A stretch of 64,000 nucleotides of DNA from Motiliproteus sp036964625 (GTDB taxonomy: Bacteria; Pseudomonadota; Gammaproteobacteria; Pseudomonadales; Balneatricaceae). Shown here piece after piece: positions 48,220 through 56,662 of the stretch. The stretch spans positions 1 to 64,000 of the forward strand of contig JBALTG010000002.1 in assembly GCA_036964625.1 (NCBI GenBank). Direction: 5' to 3'. Within the stretch, counting starts at the first letter, position 1. Each line of letters starts with the position of its first letter. The notes beneath the pieces were generated by a model. The model was given only the letters and a program-made list of their open reading frames with translations, did not search any database and had not been told where the DNA came from. The position numbers and the translations under genes are program-made.

Positions 48220-48630
48220 TTGTCCCGTGTGGCAGGTACGTGTTTCTTTGGCTACGTGGGAGGACTGATAGCCATTGATGTAGGTGTCCGTCATACCCGC
48301 ATCAATGAAGAGATGATCTATGGCACGCTGTGCGCATATCTTTTTCTGGGCTTGGCTTTCGCCTATCTGTTCAGCTTTGTTTTTGGGGTGCAACCGGAAG
48401 CCTTCCATGGACTTGAGCGAATAGCAGGCTACACAGAATTGGAGATGGGGACTTTTATCTATTTTAGTTTCGTCACCCTGACGACCCTGGAATTTGGTGA
48501 TATTACCCCCGCCTCATCCTCGGTGGGGGCGCTGGTGTACATGGAGGCGATATTGGGTCAGATCTATCTGACGGTCCTGGTTGCACGGCTGGTGGGGTTG
48601 TACATCGCTCAAAGTGTAGAGCCGTCATGA
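48220..48630 (+). CDS. Truncated two-helix ion channel with altered selectivity filter
   Basis: 136 residues from TTG 48220. The frame is open further upstream into the end of the HlyD gene, and the start is uncertain. The C-terminal half matches small K+-channel-like (Ion_trans_2) proteins: TLCAYLFLGLAFAYLFSFVF (outer helix), the pore FVTLTTLEFGDITP and the inner helix AILGQIYLTVLVARLVGLYI. The usual filter is T-x-G-Y/F-G-D; here the first Gly is Glu (GAA for GGA). The N-terminal membrane helices of full-length relatives are missing. Either a dead gene or an altered channel; I favour decay. Confidence 0.6.
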   Translation: MSRVAGTCFFGYVGGLIAIDVGVRHTRINEEMIYGTLCAYLFLGLAFAYLFSFVFGVQPEAFHGLERIAGYTELEMGTFIYFSFVTLTTLEFGDITPASSSVGALVYMEAILGQIYLTVLVARLVGLYIAQSVEPS

Positions 48631-49055
48631 TGATTGGGCAATCTGCGTAAAACATCTTGGTTCAAAGAGAGGGGGGGGGAAGGCGTGTCGTTAAATAGGG
48701 TGGTCCGGAGGGACTTTTTCATATGCCTTGAGACTAAGAATGATGTGATGAAGGGGTGGGGAGCATAAACGATGGTGCATCGACATTTCTGGGTTTCGGA
48801 GTAATTATTTTGTTGATGTTATGGCTTCTATGGGCCGGATGCCGGGCTTTTATAAAGCTGTGCTCGCGCCAATTGAATCGACCCGCCTATTAGGCGATTA
48901 ATTTGCGAATAAGCAGTTTCTGAACTTATATTAGGGAGGGTTCTGTTTTTGTGTCTATGTGGTTTGTGACTGCGTTCAGATTGGTCGTCTTTAATGATGA
49001 AATGAATAGCTACAATCCCGTTTAATAGCCAGTCATTGGTTAAGGAGGGGTGATA
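48631..49055. other. Gene-free gap
   Basis: About 425 bp with no gene. An AT-rich section (about 48900-49020) likely holds the promoter for the exported protein at 49056. AAGGAGG at 49042-49048 is its ribosome site. Confidence 0.4.
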
Positions 49056-49508
49056 ATGAAACCACTGAAAGGGATGGTTTCCCTGCTTTGTGTAGCGATA
49101 TCTGGCGGAGTAACAGCCTCAGAGGCCAATCTGGTGAAGGAGGTTCAGGGGCCAGCCAAGGAGGTTAACTTCGTCATCGGCGACTCGGTTGCACGTAAGG
49201 TCTTCAGCTTTTCCGGTGGCGATGCATGGCTGGATGCCGAGGGTAATTTTCAGTTCAAGATAGCCGTATCTCATCAAAGAATCCGTTGTGCTGAATACCA
49301 AACGGCCATCCAATTCGGCAGCGGCAGTCAACGTTGTAATGCGGTGAACTGGATCGGTTCGCCAGTCATGTTGACGAGTAAGAAACAGTGCAACAGCTCG
49401 CAACTGGTCCATATGGGGGGGAACTGGCTGGAAGATCTCTCGAAACAGTATGCTGGGATCAGTTGCGCCAGAGTCCAAGTGTATTGCGAAGGTAAAACCT
49501 GCTTTTAG
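49056..49508 (+). CDS. Exported Cys-containing hypothetical protein
   Basis: 150 residues from ATG 49056, which is seven bases after AAGGAGG; GTG 49050 is too close. Signal peptide about 1-22 (MVSLLCVAISGGVTASEA). The mature part has six Cys (RIRCAEYQ, QRCNAVN, KQCNSS, SCARVQVYC, KTCF) which could form three disulfides, and ends in Cys-Phe. No family recognised. Monocistronic, just upstream of phospholipid-active genes, with no evidence they are linked. Confidence 0.65.
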   Translation: MKPLKGMVSLLCVAISGGVTASEANLVKEVQGPAKEVNFVIGDSVARKVFSFSGGDAWLDAEGNFQFKIAVSHQRIRCAEYQTAIQFGSGSQRCNAVNWIGSPVMLTSKKQCNSSQLVHMGGNWLEDLSKQYAGISCARVQVYCEGKTCF

Positions 49509-49675
49509 CCATCCATTGATGATGGTAGCTCTCAGCCTTCATACACCTGTCGTGGGCATGGGGGAGGGAGAAAGGTTGAGCCCTTCCCCATGGGGCTAAC
49601 TAAACTTTTGCATTATCAATCTGTAGCCTCCTCTATTCGATGTGGCTCCCGTCGGGATAACGAGGTCGATAACCC

Positions 49676-51214
49676 ATGCAGAGTCCCACCCGCACTGTCG
49701 TTACGGTTGTCGTCTTTCTGTTCGCTTTGCTGGCTGGGTGTGCTTCGCTTCCTGATGAGATTGAGCACCCTGATGAATCCTTATCACCCGTACCGGTCGG
49801 TACCCTCCAACAGTTACTTGATCCCTATAAGGCCAGGCAGTCAGAAATGGATCAGAGCGGAATCCTGTTGCAGGAGACCGGGTGGGATGCCCTTTCACAG
49901 AGGCTGGCACTGATAGAAATGGCCGAACACCAGATCGATATCCAGTACTATATCTGGAACCGGGATGGATCAGGACGTTACTTGGCCAGCCGGTTGATCG
50001 CCGCTGCAGAGCGGGGCGTTCAGGTCCGCGTCATGCTCGATGATATCAACCTCAATGAGCGTGAGAGCCTGCTGGCGGCACTGGACCGCCACCCACGGAT
50101 CGAGATACGTATATTCAACCCCATTCCCAGTCGGCGCGGATTGCTTAAATGGCTGAATTTTCTGGGGGATTTCTCACGACTTAACCGTCGTATGCACAAT
50201 AAATCCTTTACCGTTGACGGTGTGTTATCCATTGTCGGTGGGCGTAACATCGGTGATGAGTATTTTGACCTGTCCGATGAACTCAATTTCCGTGACCGTG
50301 ATGTGTTGGTGGCGGGTGCTGCCGTGAACGATATCAGCAACAGTTTCCTGCAGTATTGGAACAGCCGCTGGTCCTACCCGGTCAATCTGCTGACCGATGA
50401 GGTGGTAACTGACCTTGACGGGATAGATAAAGTAACCGCTCCTCGCTATCGGGATCAGCCAGCGCTGCCTGAAGGTGGGGAATTAGCCACCCGTTTTCTG
50501 GTTGATCTGCTGCCCTTGATGACCTGGACCAGGGCAAGCTACGTTTACGACCGTCCGGTTCCGCAGGACGCCGAGGATAGTAGCGTACCAAAGACAACGG
50601 CCAGAATTCTGGGGGATCTGGCGAGACAGGCTGAAAAGAGCATCCAGGTGGAATCCGCCTACCTGATCTTCGACGACAGACAGCTTAGGGAGTTGCAGCA
50701 GATTGCCGGCAGGGGGGTTCAGATCAAGGCGTTGACCAACTCCATGGCTTCCAATGACCTGATCACCAACCACTCCGGTTATGCGGCCCGCCGTCGTGGG
50801 ATGCTGTTGAGTGGAATCCAGCTGTTCGAGCTCAAACCCGATGCCTCCCTGTGCCTTGAATCAACCGGCGACCCTTCAAAATGTGCCCCTCAGGCGGCCT
50901 ACGGATTGCACGCCAAATCGGTGGTCTTTGACCGGCAAGTGGCTTGTGTCGGCTCCTTTAATCTGAACCTGCGTTCCACTTACCTCAATACGGAGTCGCT
51001 GCTGGTGATAGAGAGCCCTGAGGTGGCGGGCAGGTTAGCCAGACAGCTGGAACAGGCGATGCAGTTTCAAAACAGCTGGCAACTGCAGCTTCAGGAAGGG
51101 GAGTTGCGCTGGTTTTCTGGCGAGCAAAACTGGACAACAGATCCCGAGACCAGGGCCTGGGATCGGGTCAAATCACGCTTGTTACAGCTGTTGCCGATCG
51201 AGAAGTATCTTTAA
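49676..51214 (+). CDS. Phospholipase D-family lipoprotein (ClsC-like)
   Basis: 512 residues. A lipobox (LFALLAGC, Cys near residue 22) and two HKD motifs: MHNKSFTVD near residue 178 and LHAKSVVFD near 418, each followed by the GGRN/GSFN loop. The layout, and QIDIQYYIWNRDGSG and RVMLDDIN in the first half, fit the ClsC/YmdC subgroup of cardiolipin synthases, which join phosphatidylglycerol with phosphatidylethanolamine, although general PLD activity is also possible. It is 59 bp upstream of a patatin gene on the same strand, so the two may form a membrane-lipid unit. Confidence 0.9.
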   Translation: MQSPTRTVVTVVVFLFALLAGCASLPDEIEHPDESLSPVPVGTLQQLLDPYKARQSEMDQSGILLQETGWDALSQRLALIEMAEHQIDIQYYIWNRDGSGRYLASRLIAAAERGVQVRVMLDDINLNERESLLAALDRHPRIEIRIFNPIPSRRGLLKWLNFLGDFSRLNRRMHNKSFTVDGVLSIVGGRNIGDEYFDLSDELNFRDRDVLVAGAAVNDISNSFLQYWNSRWSYPVNLLTDEVVTDLDGIDKVTAPRYRDQPALPEGGELATRFLVDLLPLMTWTRASYVYDRPVPQDAEDSSVPKTTARILGDLARQAEKSIQVESAYLIFDDRQLRELQQIAGRGVQIKALTNSMASNDLITNHSGYAARRRGMLLSGIQLFELKPDASLCLESTGDPSKCAPQAAYGLHAKSVVFDRQVACVGSFNLNLRSTYLNTESLLVIESPEVAGRLARQLEQAMQFQNSWQLQLQEGELRWFSGEQNWTTDPETRAWDRVKSRLLQLLPIEKYL

Positions 51215-51273
51215 ATACTGATCCTTTACTTCAGAGATTATCGAGCATGGCAGGCCGGGATTAGGGTGAGTTC

Positions 51274-53481
51274 ATGAGTATTAGACTGAGTAAAATCCCT
51301 TTGTTGATCAAATTGTTGGTGGTTGTGCTGATTGGCAGCCTGAGTTGGGCGCAACTTGCAGGAGCAGCCGAGCGGCCCAAGGTCGGTGTGGTGTTGAGTG
51401 GTGGCGGTGCACGGGGGGCTGCCCATATCGGCGTGCTAAAGATTCTGGAGGAACAACGCATTCCCATCGATTACCTGGCGGGTACCAGTATGGGGGCCAT
51501 CGTCGGCGGGCTCTATGCCAGCGGCTTGAGTGTGGATGAGATCGAGACCTTGTACCTTTCTATTGACTGGCAGGATGTGTTTGATGACCAGCCCAGCCGC
51601 CTGGAGCAATCCTACCGTCGCAAGCGTGACGATGACCTCTATCTCATCGATAGGAAACCGGGTATCAGGGACGGGGAATTGCAACTGCCTAGCGGTTTGA
51701 TCCAGGGTGAAAAGTTCGAGCTGATCCTTAGGCGGGCAACCCACCGGGTCTCACAGATTCAGGACTTCGACCGACTCCCAGTGCCGTTTCGTTGTGTCGC
51801 AACCGATATCACCACCGGCGAGGGGGTGGTGTTCGTCAAAGGGGACCTGCCGACTGCGATGCGCTCGAGCATGGCCGTTCCCGGGCTTTTTGCCGCGACC
51901 CGGGTGAGTGAAAATAAACTGCTGGTGGATGGCGGTATTGCCAACAACCTGCCGGTAGACGTGGTTCGCGCCATGGGGGCCGATATCGTCATCGCCATTG
52001 ATATAAGCTCTCCGCTTTTGTCGGGAGAGGAGATAAAGAACCTGGTCAGCATCACAGAACAACTCACCTCCTTTCTGACACGTAGAAATACCGAACGGCA
52101 AATTACCAGTTTGGAGCTGAAGGACATCCTGATCGTGCCTGAGCTGGGTGACCTCACTTCCTCAGATTTCGAGCGCGGCGCCGAAGCGATTCAATTCGGT
52201 GAAGAGGCTGCACGCAGGCACCTGGAGCAACTGACAGCCTTGAGCCTGGCTCCTGATGACTACAAGGACCATCTAGCAAAGCGTTTGACGCCGGAACCGC
52301 AGGAGAGGGCGACGCTCGCCTTTATCCGTATCGACACTGATTCAAAACTGGCTGAGGAAACCCTTCGCGCACGGATGCAGGTCAAGGCAGGAGAGCCCGT
52401 GGACATCGATCGGATCGAGGCCGATGTCAGAACGCTTTATGGGATGGGGCATTTTGAACTGGTCATTTACAAGCTGATTGAGGATCAGGGTCGGACGGGG
52501 CTGCTGATCGAGGCCCAGAAGAAGGGCTGGGGGCCCAACTACGTGCAGTTCGGCATCGCCCTGGACAGTACCTTGGAGGGGGAGAATAGCTTTAACCTTG
52601 CCGTTGGCCACCTGATGACGGAGATGAATGACTTGGGCGGAGAGCTCCAGACGAATTTCCAAGTGGGTCAGGATCCGTTCTTCCAGCTTGAATACTACCA
52701 ACCGCTGGATTATGACTCGCCCTACTATTTTCTGCCTCGTTTATTGTATGGAAAGCAAAACCTCAACCTGTTTGACCGTAGCGGTAGTCGGGTTGCCGAG
52801 CTTCGTTTGACACGGGTGCAACTGGATCTGGCGCTGGGGCGTGAGTTTTCTACCTGGGCGGATCTGCGTGCGGGCCTGCGGTTTGGGCAGGTCGAAGCTA
52901 AAGTGTTGACTGGCACCGCAACCCTTCCCGATGACCAGTTCGATACGGGAGAAGTGCGCATCGGTTTGACGGTGGATCGCCTTGATGACTTCAATTTTCC
53001 CCGCAAGGGTATTTATGCAAACGGCAACTGGATCAGCTCCAAGCAAGATTTGGGTGCTTCTGCTGATTTCGATCAGATCAGTGGATTTTTCAATGGCGCC
53101 TATCAGTTTGGGAGTGGTTCTATCATACTGGGGGGCGAAGTCGGCTCCACCCTGTCGGGTACGGCTGCTCCCCAAAACCGGTTCAGACTGGGTGGTTTTT
53201 TACATCTGTCCGGTTTTTCGCAAGATCAGCTGACCGGTCAACACTACTTGCTGTTGCGGTCCGCCTATATGCAACGACTTGAGATTCCCATCTATGTTGG
53301 TGCTTCCCTGGAAGCCGGTAATGTGTGGGAGGATAAAGATGCTATCGATACCGGTGATTTGATCGGTTCCGCAAGCCTCTTTATCGGGATCGACTCTCCC
53401 TTGGGGCCCATCTATACCGGTTATGGCATTGCAGAGGGTGATCAGGAAGCCATATTTTTCTTTTTAGGAAGAACCTTTTAG
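51274..53481 (+). CDS. PlpD-like patatin phospholipase with POTRA and beta-barrel (type Vd autotransporter)
   Basis: 735 residues, close to the length of P. aeruginosa PlpD. Signal peptide 1-31. Patatin domain about 35-330 with the oxyanion loop SGGGARGAAH (42-51), nucleophile Ser72 in GTSMG, and catalytic Asp219 in DGG. A POTRA domain follows (about 350-430; GEPVDIDRIEADVRTLYGMGHFE), then a 16-strand barrel to a C-terminal FFFLGRTF, the Phe-ending Bam signal. Expected role: the barrel carries the lipase across the outer membrane as a type Vd secretion system. The catalytic residues are all present, so it is probably active. Confidence 0.93.
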   Translation: MSIRLSKIPLLIKLLVVVLIGSLSWAQLAGAAERPKVGVVLSGGGARGAAHIGVLKILEEQRIPIDYLAGTSMGAIVGGLYASGLSVDEIETLYLSIDWQDVFDDQPSRLEQSYRRKRDDDLYLIDRKPGIRDGELQLPSGLIQGEKFELILRRATHRVSQIQDFDRLPVPFRCVATDITTGEGVVFVKGDLPTAMRSSMAVPGLFAATRVSENKLLVDGGIANNLPVDVVRAMGADIVIAIDISSPLLSGEEIKNLVSITEQLTSFLTRRNTERQITSLELKDILIVPELGDLTSSDFERGAEAIQFGEEAARRHLEQLTALSLAPDDYKDHLAKRLTPEPQERATLAFIRIDTDSKLAEETLRARMQVKAGEPVDIDRIEADVRTLYGMGHFELVIYKLIEDQGRTGLLIEAQKKGWGPNYVQFGIALDSTLEGENSFNLAVGHLMTEMNDLGGELQTNFQVGQDPFFQLEYYQPLDYDSPYYFLPRLLYGKQNLNLFDRSGSRVAELRLTRVQLDLALGREFSTWADLRAGLRFGQVEAKVLTGTATLPDDQFDTGEVRIGLTVDRLDDFNFPRKGIYANGNWISSKQDLGASADFDQISGFFNGAYQFGSGSIILGGEVGSTLSGTAAPQNRFRLGGFLHLSGFSQDQLTGQHYLLLRSAYMQRLEIPIYVGASLEAGNVWEDKDAIDTGDLIGSASLFIGIDSPLGPIYTGYGIAEGDQEAIFFFLGRTF

Positions 53482-53526
53482 GAGCTGTCATTACTGATCG
53501 AGTTAATCACATCGGTAATAGAGGTC

Positions 53527-53693
53527 CTAGGAGGCTGACCGAGAACAGACATACCTACTGCAAAATTCGCATTTCGGCCAGATTTACCGCTCATTCTTGT
53601 CAAATAGAACCACTATTCTCCGCAAATGAACGAAATATCTGACTCAAAATGCGCCTTTTTCGTGACGATCGCTATTCTTGGTCAGCCTCCTAG
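53527..53693. mobile_element. 167-bp CTAG-ended MITE, complete copy 1
   Basis: Ends CTAGGAGGCTGACCGAGAA and TTGGTCAGCCTCCTAG are inverted repeats. The interior has CGCAAATGAACG and TCTGACTC, shared with the elements at 36413 and 56486. Same length as the copy at 56486-56652. No coding capacity. It overlaps the end of the next element by CTAG. Confidence 0.9.
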
Positions 53694-53908
53694 CAGCCTG
53701 TCGGACTTAACGCTGATCTACTTGGCAACCGCTCCTGCGTTGCTCTACCTCCCGCATTATCCATGCAGTCGTGCGGGAAAGCCGACTTTGGCCATTTCCC
53801 TCTCAATTTTTCGTTTAATAGAACCACTATTAGCCTCAAAAGAGTTCAAAAACTGTCTCAAATCGGTCTTCCCCTCGCTACGACCGGTCAAGTCCGACAG
53901 ACTGCTAG
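53690..53908. mobile_element. 219-bp MITE with IS1182-remnant-like ends
   Basis: Ends CTAGCAGCCTGTCGGACTTA (left) and AAGTCCGACAGACTGCTAG (right) are inverted repeats. The left end of the IS1182-family remnant at 62116 reads AGCAGTTTGTCGGACTTAA, so the MITE was probably mobilised by that family. Its right CTAG supplies the stop codon of the TolC-like gene (53905-53907). No gene inside. Confidence 0.88.
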
Positions 53909-55203
53909 AATGTTTCTGACGTCATCCAGCGGTCCAGCTGGTTGATATCCTCAGGGTTGAGCGTGCCCACTGCCTGCTTGAAGCGGAACAGGTCTCGGAC
54001 ATACTCATAGCGGGCGGTAGCATAGTCACGCTGGGTGGAGAACAGTTGACGCTCGGCCTGAAGCACATCCACCACGTTCCGCGTTCCCACCTCGAAACCG
54101 GCAGCCGTGGCCTCCAGGGCTGTTTCACTGGACTTGATCGCCTGCTGCCGGGCTTTGACGGTTGCACGGTCGGTACGAAGGTCCCGGAACAGGCTGCGGG
54201 TATCCTGTTGTACCTTACGCAGGGTGTCCTCCTGGGATTCCCTGGATGCATACCAGCGCTGCTGAGATTCACGGTAACGCGAACTGGTCAGGCCTCCGCT
54301 GAAGAGGGGCAGGTTCAAGGTCAGGCCGATCTGGCTTGAATCGCCTTCGAAAGTCGCGTTGTTTTCAACGCTGTAGTTGGCGGTGAGATCGAGGGTGGGG
54401 TAGTGGCCGGCGTGGCTGGCCTTAGTCGATTGCTCAGCGGCATCGGTTTGCAGTCGTACAATTCGAAGCTCCAGGTTGTCGCTGTCGGCCTTTTCCAGCC
54501 AGGGCTGGCGCTGGTCGGGCTGGAGGGGTTCGATCGGGTAGGCTCCCGCCAGAGCATCGATCCGGTCATAGCTTTGGTCGGTTAGGCGCTCCAGTGATTC
54601 GAAACTGTTATCCAACGCTCCTTCGGCCAGGATGCGGTTCACCAGGGAGTTATCGTAGGCTGCCTGAGCCTCCTGCACATCGGTAATGGCGATCAGTCCG
54701 ACTTCGAACTGAGCTTGCACCTGGTCTAGGCGGCGCTTGATTGCCTTCTCCTCGGCCTGGGCCGTGGTCAGGTTGGTCTGGGCCTGGAGAACGTCCAGAT
54801 AAGCCTCCAGGGTGCGGACGATCAGGTCCTGCTGGGCTTTGCCGAATTCGGTTTCAGCTTGGCGGCTCAGCAGCTGTCCCTGCTTGAAGGTGAACCAGTT
54901 CTGAGCCCTGAAGACGGGCTGGCTGAGGCTGAGGCTGTAGCCGTTGCTGTTGCCCTCCGAGAGTACGGAGAAGTCTGAATCCCGGTAGCTGCTGTTAGCA
55001 GAAAGAGACAGCGTGGGCAGCAGTCCGGCCCGAGCCTGGGGAAGCGCTTCTGCATCGGCCTGGTAGGTGGCTTGCGCCGCTTTCAGTTGGGGGTCGTTGT
55101 CCAGAGCCAGCCGGTAGATTTCTGCCAGACTGGCGGCCTGCACACTGCCTGCCCAAAGCAGCCAGCCAGCCAGGGGAGGTAATAATCGCTTGCTGATTTT
55201 CAC
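53905..55203 (-). CDS. TolC-family outer-membrane channel (operon A)
   Basis: 432 residues with signal peptide (LAGWLLWAGSVQAAS) and TolC family repeats: LAEIYRLALDNDPQLKAAQATY at the start and the second repeat GLTLNLPLFSGGLTSSRYRESQQR. This subfamily (TolC/AprF type I) is distinct from the metal-pump channel at 1237. It is the last gene of the intact RND operon A and overlaps the preceding EthD-like gene by 4 bp. It should form the exit duct for the pump at 56663. Its C-terminus ends within a MITE, and only the last few codons could be altered. Confidence 0.93.
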   Translation of the reverse strand: MKISKRLLPPLAGWLLWAGSVQAASLAEIYRLALDNDPQLKAAQATYQADAEALPQARAGLLPTLSLSANSSYRDSDFSVLSEGNSNGYSLSLSQPVFRAQNWFTFKQGQLLSRQAETEFGKAQQDLIVRTLEAYLDVLQAQTNLTTAQAEEKAIKRRLDQVQAQFEVGLIAITDVQEAQAAYDNSLVNRILAEGALDNSFESLERLTDQSYDRIDALAGAYPIEPLQPDQRQPWLEKADSDNLELRIVRLQTDAAEQSTKASHAGHYPTLDLTANYSVENNATFEGDSSQIGLTLNLPLFSGGLTSSRYRESQQRWYASRESQEDTLRKVQQDTRSLFRDLRTDRATVKARQQAIKSSETALEATAAGFEVGTRNVVDVLQAERQLFSTQRDYATARYEYVRDLFRFKQAVGTLNPEDINQLDRWMTSETF

Positions 55204-55631
55204 GTTGTCGTCCTTTTCTGCTTGTAGGATTCCAAGTCTGGAAAAACGGAATCTGATTCACCCAGGGGCACTTCGTCCACTTCAGTGAAAAAAATGACGG
55301 ACCGATTGGGATCGGTAAACTCGAGTAGAGAATGCTTAATCTCTTCAATCTGGTGCAGTAATGCTGGATTTTCTAAAATCCCTTGAATGGTGGTTGTATC
55401 GTCCCAAACGACCTCTCCAACCCCGTCGTAAGGTGGGACGCTACTGCCAAAAAGCAGATTGAGTTCCGAGTTCATGTCTAATGTCAGGGTCGTGTTTCGG
55501 CTGAAATAAACGGCACCCGTCTTCTTGGCTAAATGAAAGCCAAGGGGCGTATGTTTTTCCTTCCAATAGCGACGAAACGCGTGTGTAGAAAGGCTTTCTG
55601 CCCGGGCGATACAAAAGATAAGTTTGATCAT
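55200..55631 (-). CDS. EthD-domain-like protein in RND operon A
   Basis: 143 residues. The start, IKLIFCIARAESLSTHAFRRYWKEKHTPLG, is the EthD/dimeric alpha-beta barrel motif (FCI.R...S...F..YW...H..L), found in small proteins of degradation pathways. The C-terminus (ESDSVFPDLESYKQKRTTT) is polar. It overlaps the TolC gene by 4 bp, so it is translated with the pump. Presence in an efflux operon hints that the exported compound may also be modified, but that is speculation. The decayed operon B has no copy. Confidence 0.75.
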   Translation of the reverse strand: MIKLIFCIARAESLSTHAFRRYWKEKHTPLGFHLAKKTGAVYFSRNTTLTLDMNSELNLLFGSSVPPYDGVGEVVWDDTTTIQGILENPALLHQIEEIKHSLLEFTDPNRSVIFFTEVDEVPLGESDSVFPDLESYKQKRTTT

Positions 55632-55773
55632 CTTGGGGCCTTGTTATAGCTGTGAACGTTGGCAGATATAATCAATAGAGATGGGGGGCACACCCCTCTC
55701 GTTATCGACTCATTTTTCGGTGATCACCGTGGCGCATTCAGCTTCTTGAACGTGGGGTTCGGTTCCTTTCTGA

Positions 55774-56457
55774 TTATTTTTTGCCGTGGGCTTTGTCCCA
55801 GTTGCGACGGAACCTTCCTACCCAGTAGTCCAGGGTTTCATCCAGGATCTTGATGTTGGAGCCCCCCTTCTTGACTTCGGTATCATCGCTTTTGCGATCA
55901 TCGACTAGGGCGAGCATCCGCGCCCCACTGACAGCATCGTAACCTTCGGCTTCCAGAGAGGCGTGATAGATGATCGCCTCTTCGCCCTGGACGCTGTTAA
56001 TGGCTTTTCCGCCGGCGCTGATCAACAGTGCGATCGGGATATAGCCCAAGGCGCTTCTTTCCGGAGACTTTCGCTCCAAGCCGGTAATGGCCATCCTGAA
56101 CACCAGCACATCCGGCCCCGGCTCTTTGACAATAGGGTAGTCCGGCTCAAACGCCGCTTTGATTTTGCTGGTGAAGCTGTTCGCGATATAGGCCAACTCC
56201 TGTGGATCGACCCCCTTGTATTCGGAGCTGTCGCTCTGCCAGATCTCGATAGGGGTCAGCATTATCTTGTTGTATTTGTTCAGGTCGGTGAGCGTCGTGC
56301 CCGGCTTGAGATAGACATTGGCGCCGTCACTCCAGGGGCGTTGCTCAAAGCCTTCATAGCTCACGAGAAAGCCGGACCCTTTGACTGGCTGACTCTCACA
56401 ACCTGATAACAACAATACGCACAGGGCGCTCAACGCTAAGTAAAGGGTTGTTTTCAT
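55774..56457 (-). CDS. DUF3313 lipoprotein (operon A)
   Basis: 227 residues. Lipobox LLSGC (Cys near residue 20), followed by the DUF3313 domain: SGFLVSYEGFEQRPW and the end KSDDTEVKKGGSNIKILDETLDYWVGRFRRNWD. DUF3313 lipoproteins are commonly found with RND pumps and are thought to sit at the outer membrane. A 140-bp gap separates it from the EthD-like gene, and a MITE lies between it and the pump. Its decayed paralogue is at 35719-36087. Confidence 0.88.
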   Translation of the reverse strand: MKTTLYLALSALCVLLLSGCESQPVKGSGFLVSYEGFEQRPWSDGANVYLKPGTTLTDLNKYNKIMLTPIEIWQSDSSEYKGVDPQELAYIANSFTSKIKAAFEPDYPIVKEPGPDVLVFRMAITGLERKSPERSALGYIPIALLISAGGKAINSVQGEEAIIYHASLEAEGYDAVSGARMLALVDDRKSDDTEVKKGGSNIKILDETLDYWVGRFRRNWDKAHGKK

Positions 56458-56485
56458 GACTAGATCCTCTCAGTTATTTCCATGA

Positions 56486-56652
56486 CTAGGAGGCTGTAGG
56501 GCTTGGCCGATCGTAGCGAGGGAAATACGATTTGAGTCAGATTTATCGTTCATTTGCGAAGAATAGTGGTTCTATTTTCCAAAAATGAGCGTCAAATCTG
56601 GCCTAAATACGGGTTTCGCAGTAGGTCAGTCTATTCTCGGTCAGCCTCCTAG
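56486..56652. mobile_element. 167-bp CTAG-ended MITE, complete copy 2
   Basis: Runs from CTAGGAGGCTGTAGGGC to TCGGTCAGCCTCCTAG, with interior GAGTCAGATTTATCG and TTCATTTGCGAAG, so partly inverted relative to copy 1. It sits between the pump stop and the DUF3313 lipoprotein start in operon A. Its orientation is reversible because the ends are inverted repeats. Confidence 0.88.
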
Positions 56653-56662
56653 GTGCTCTCTA

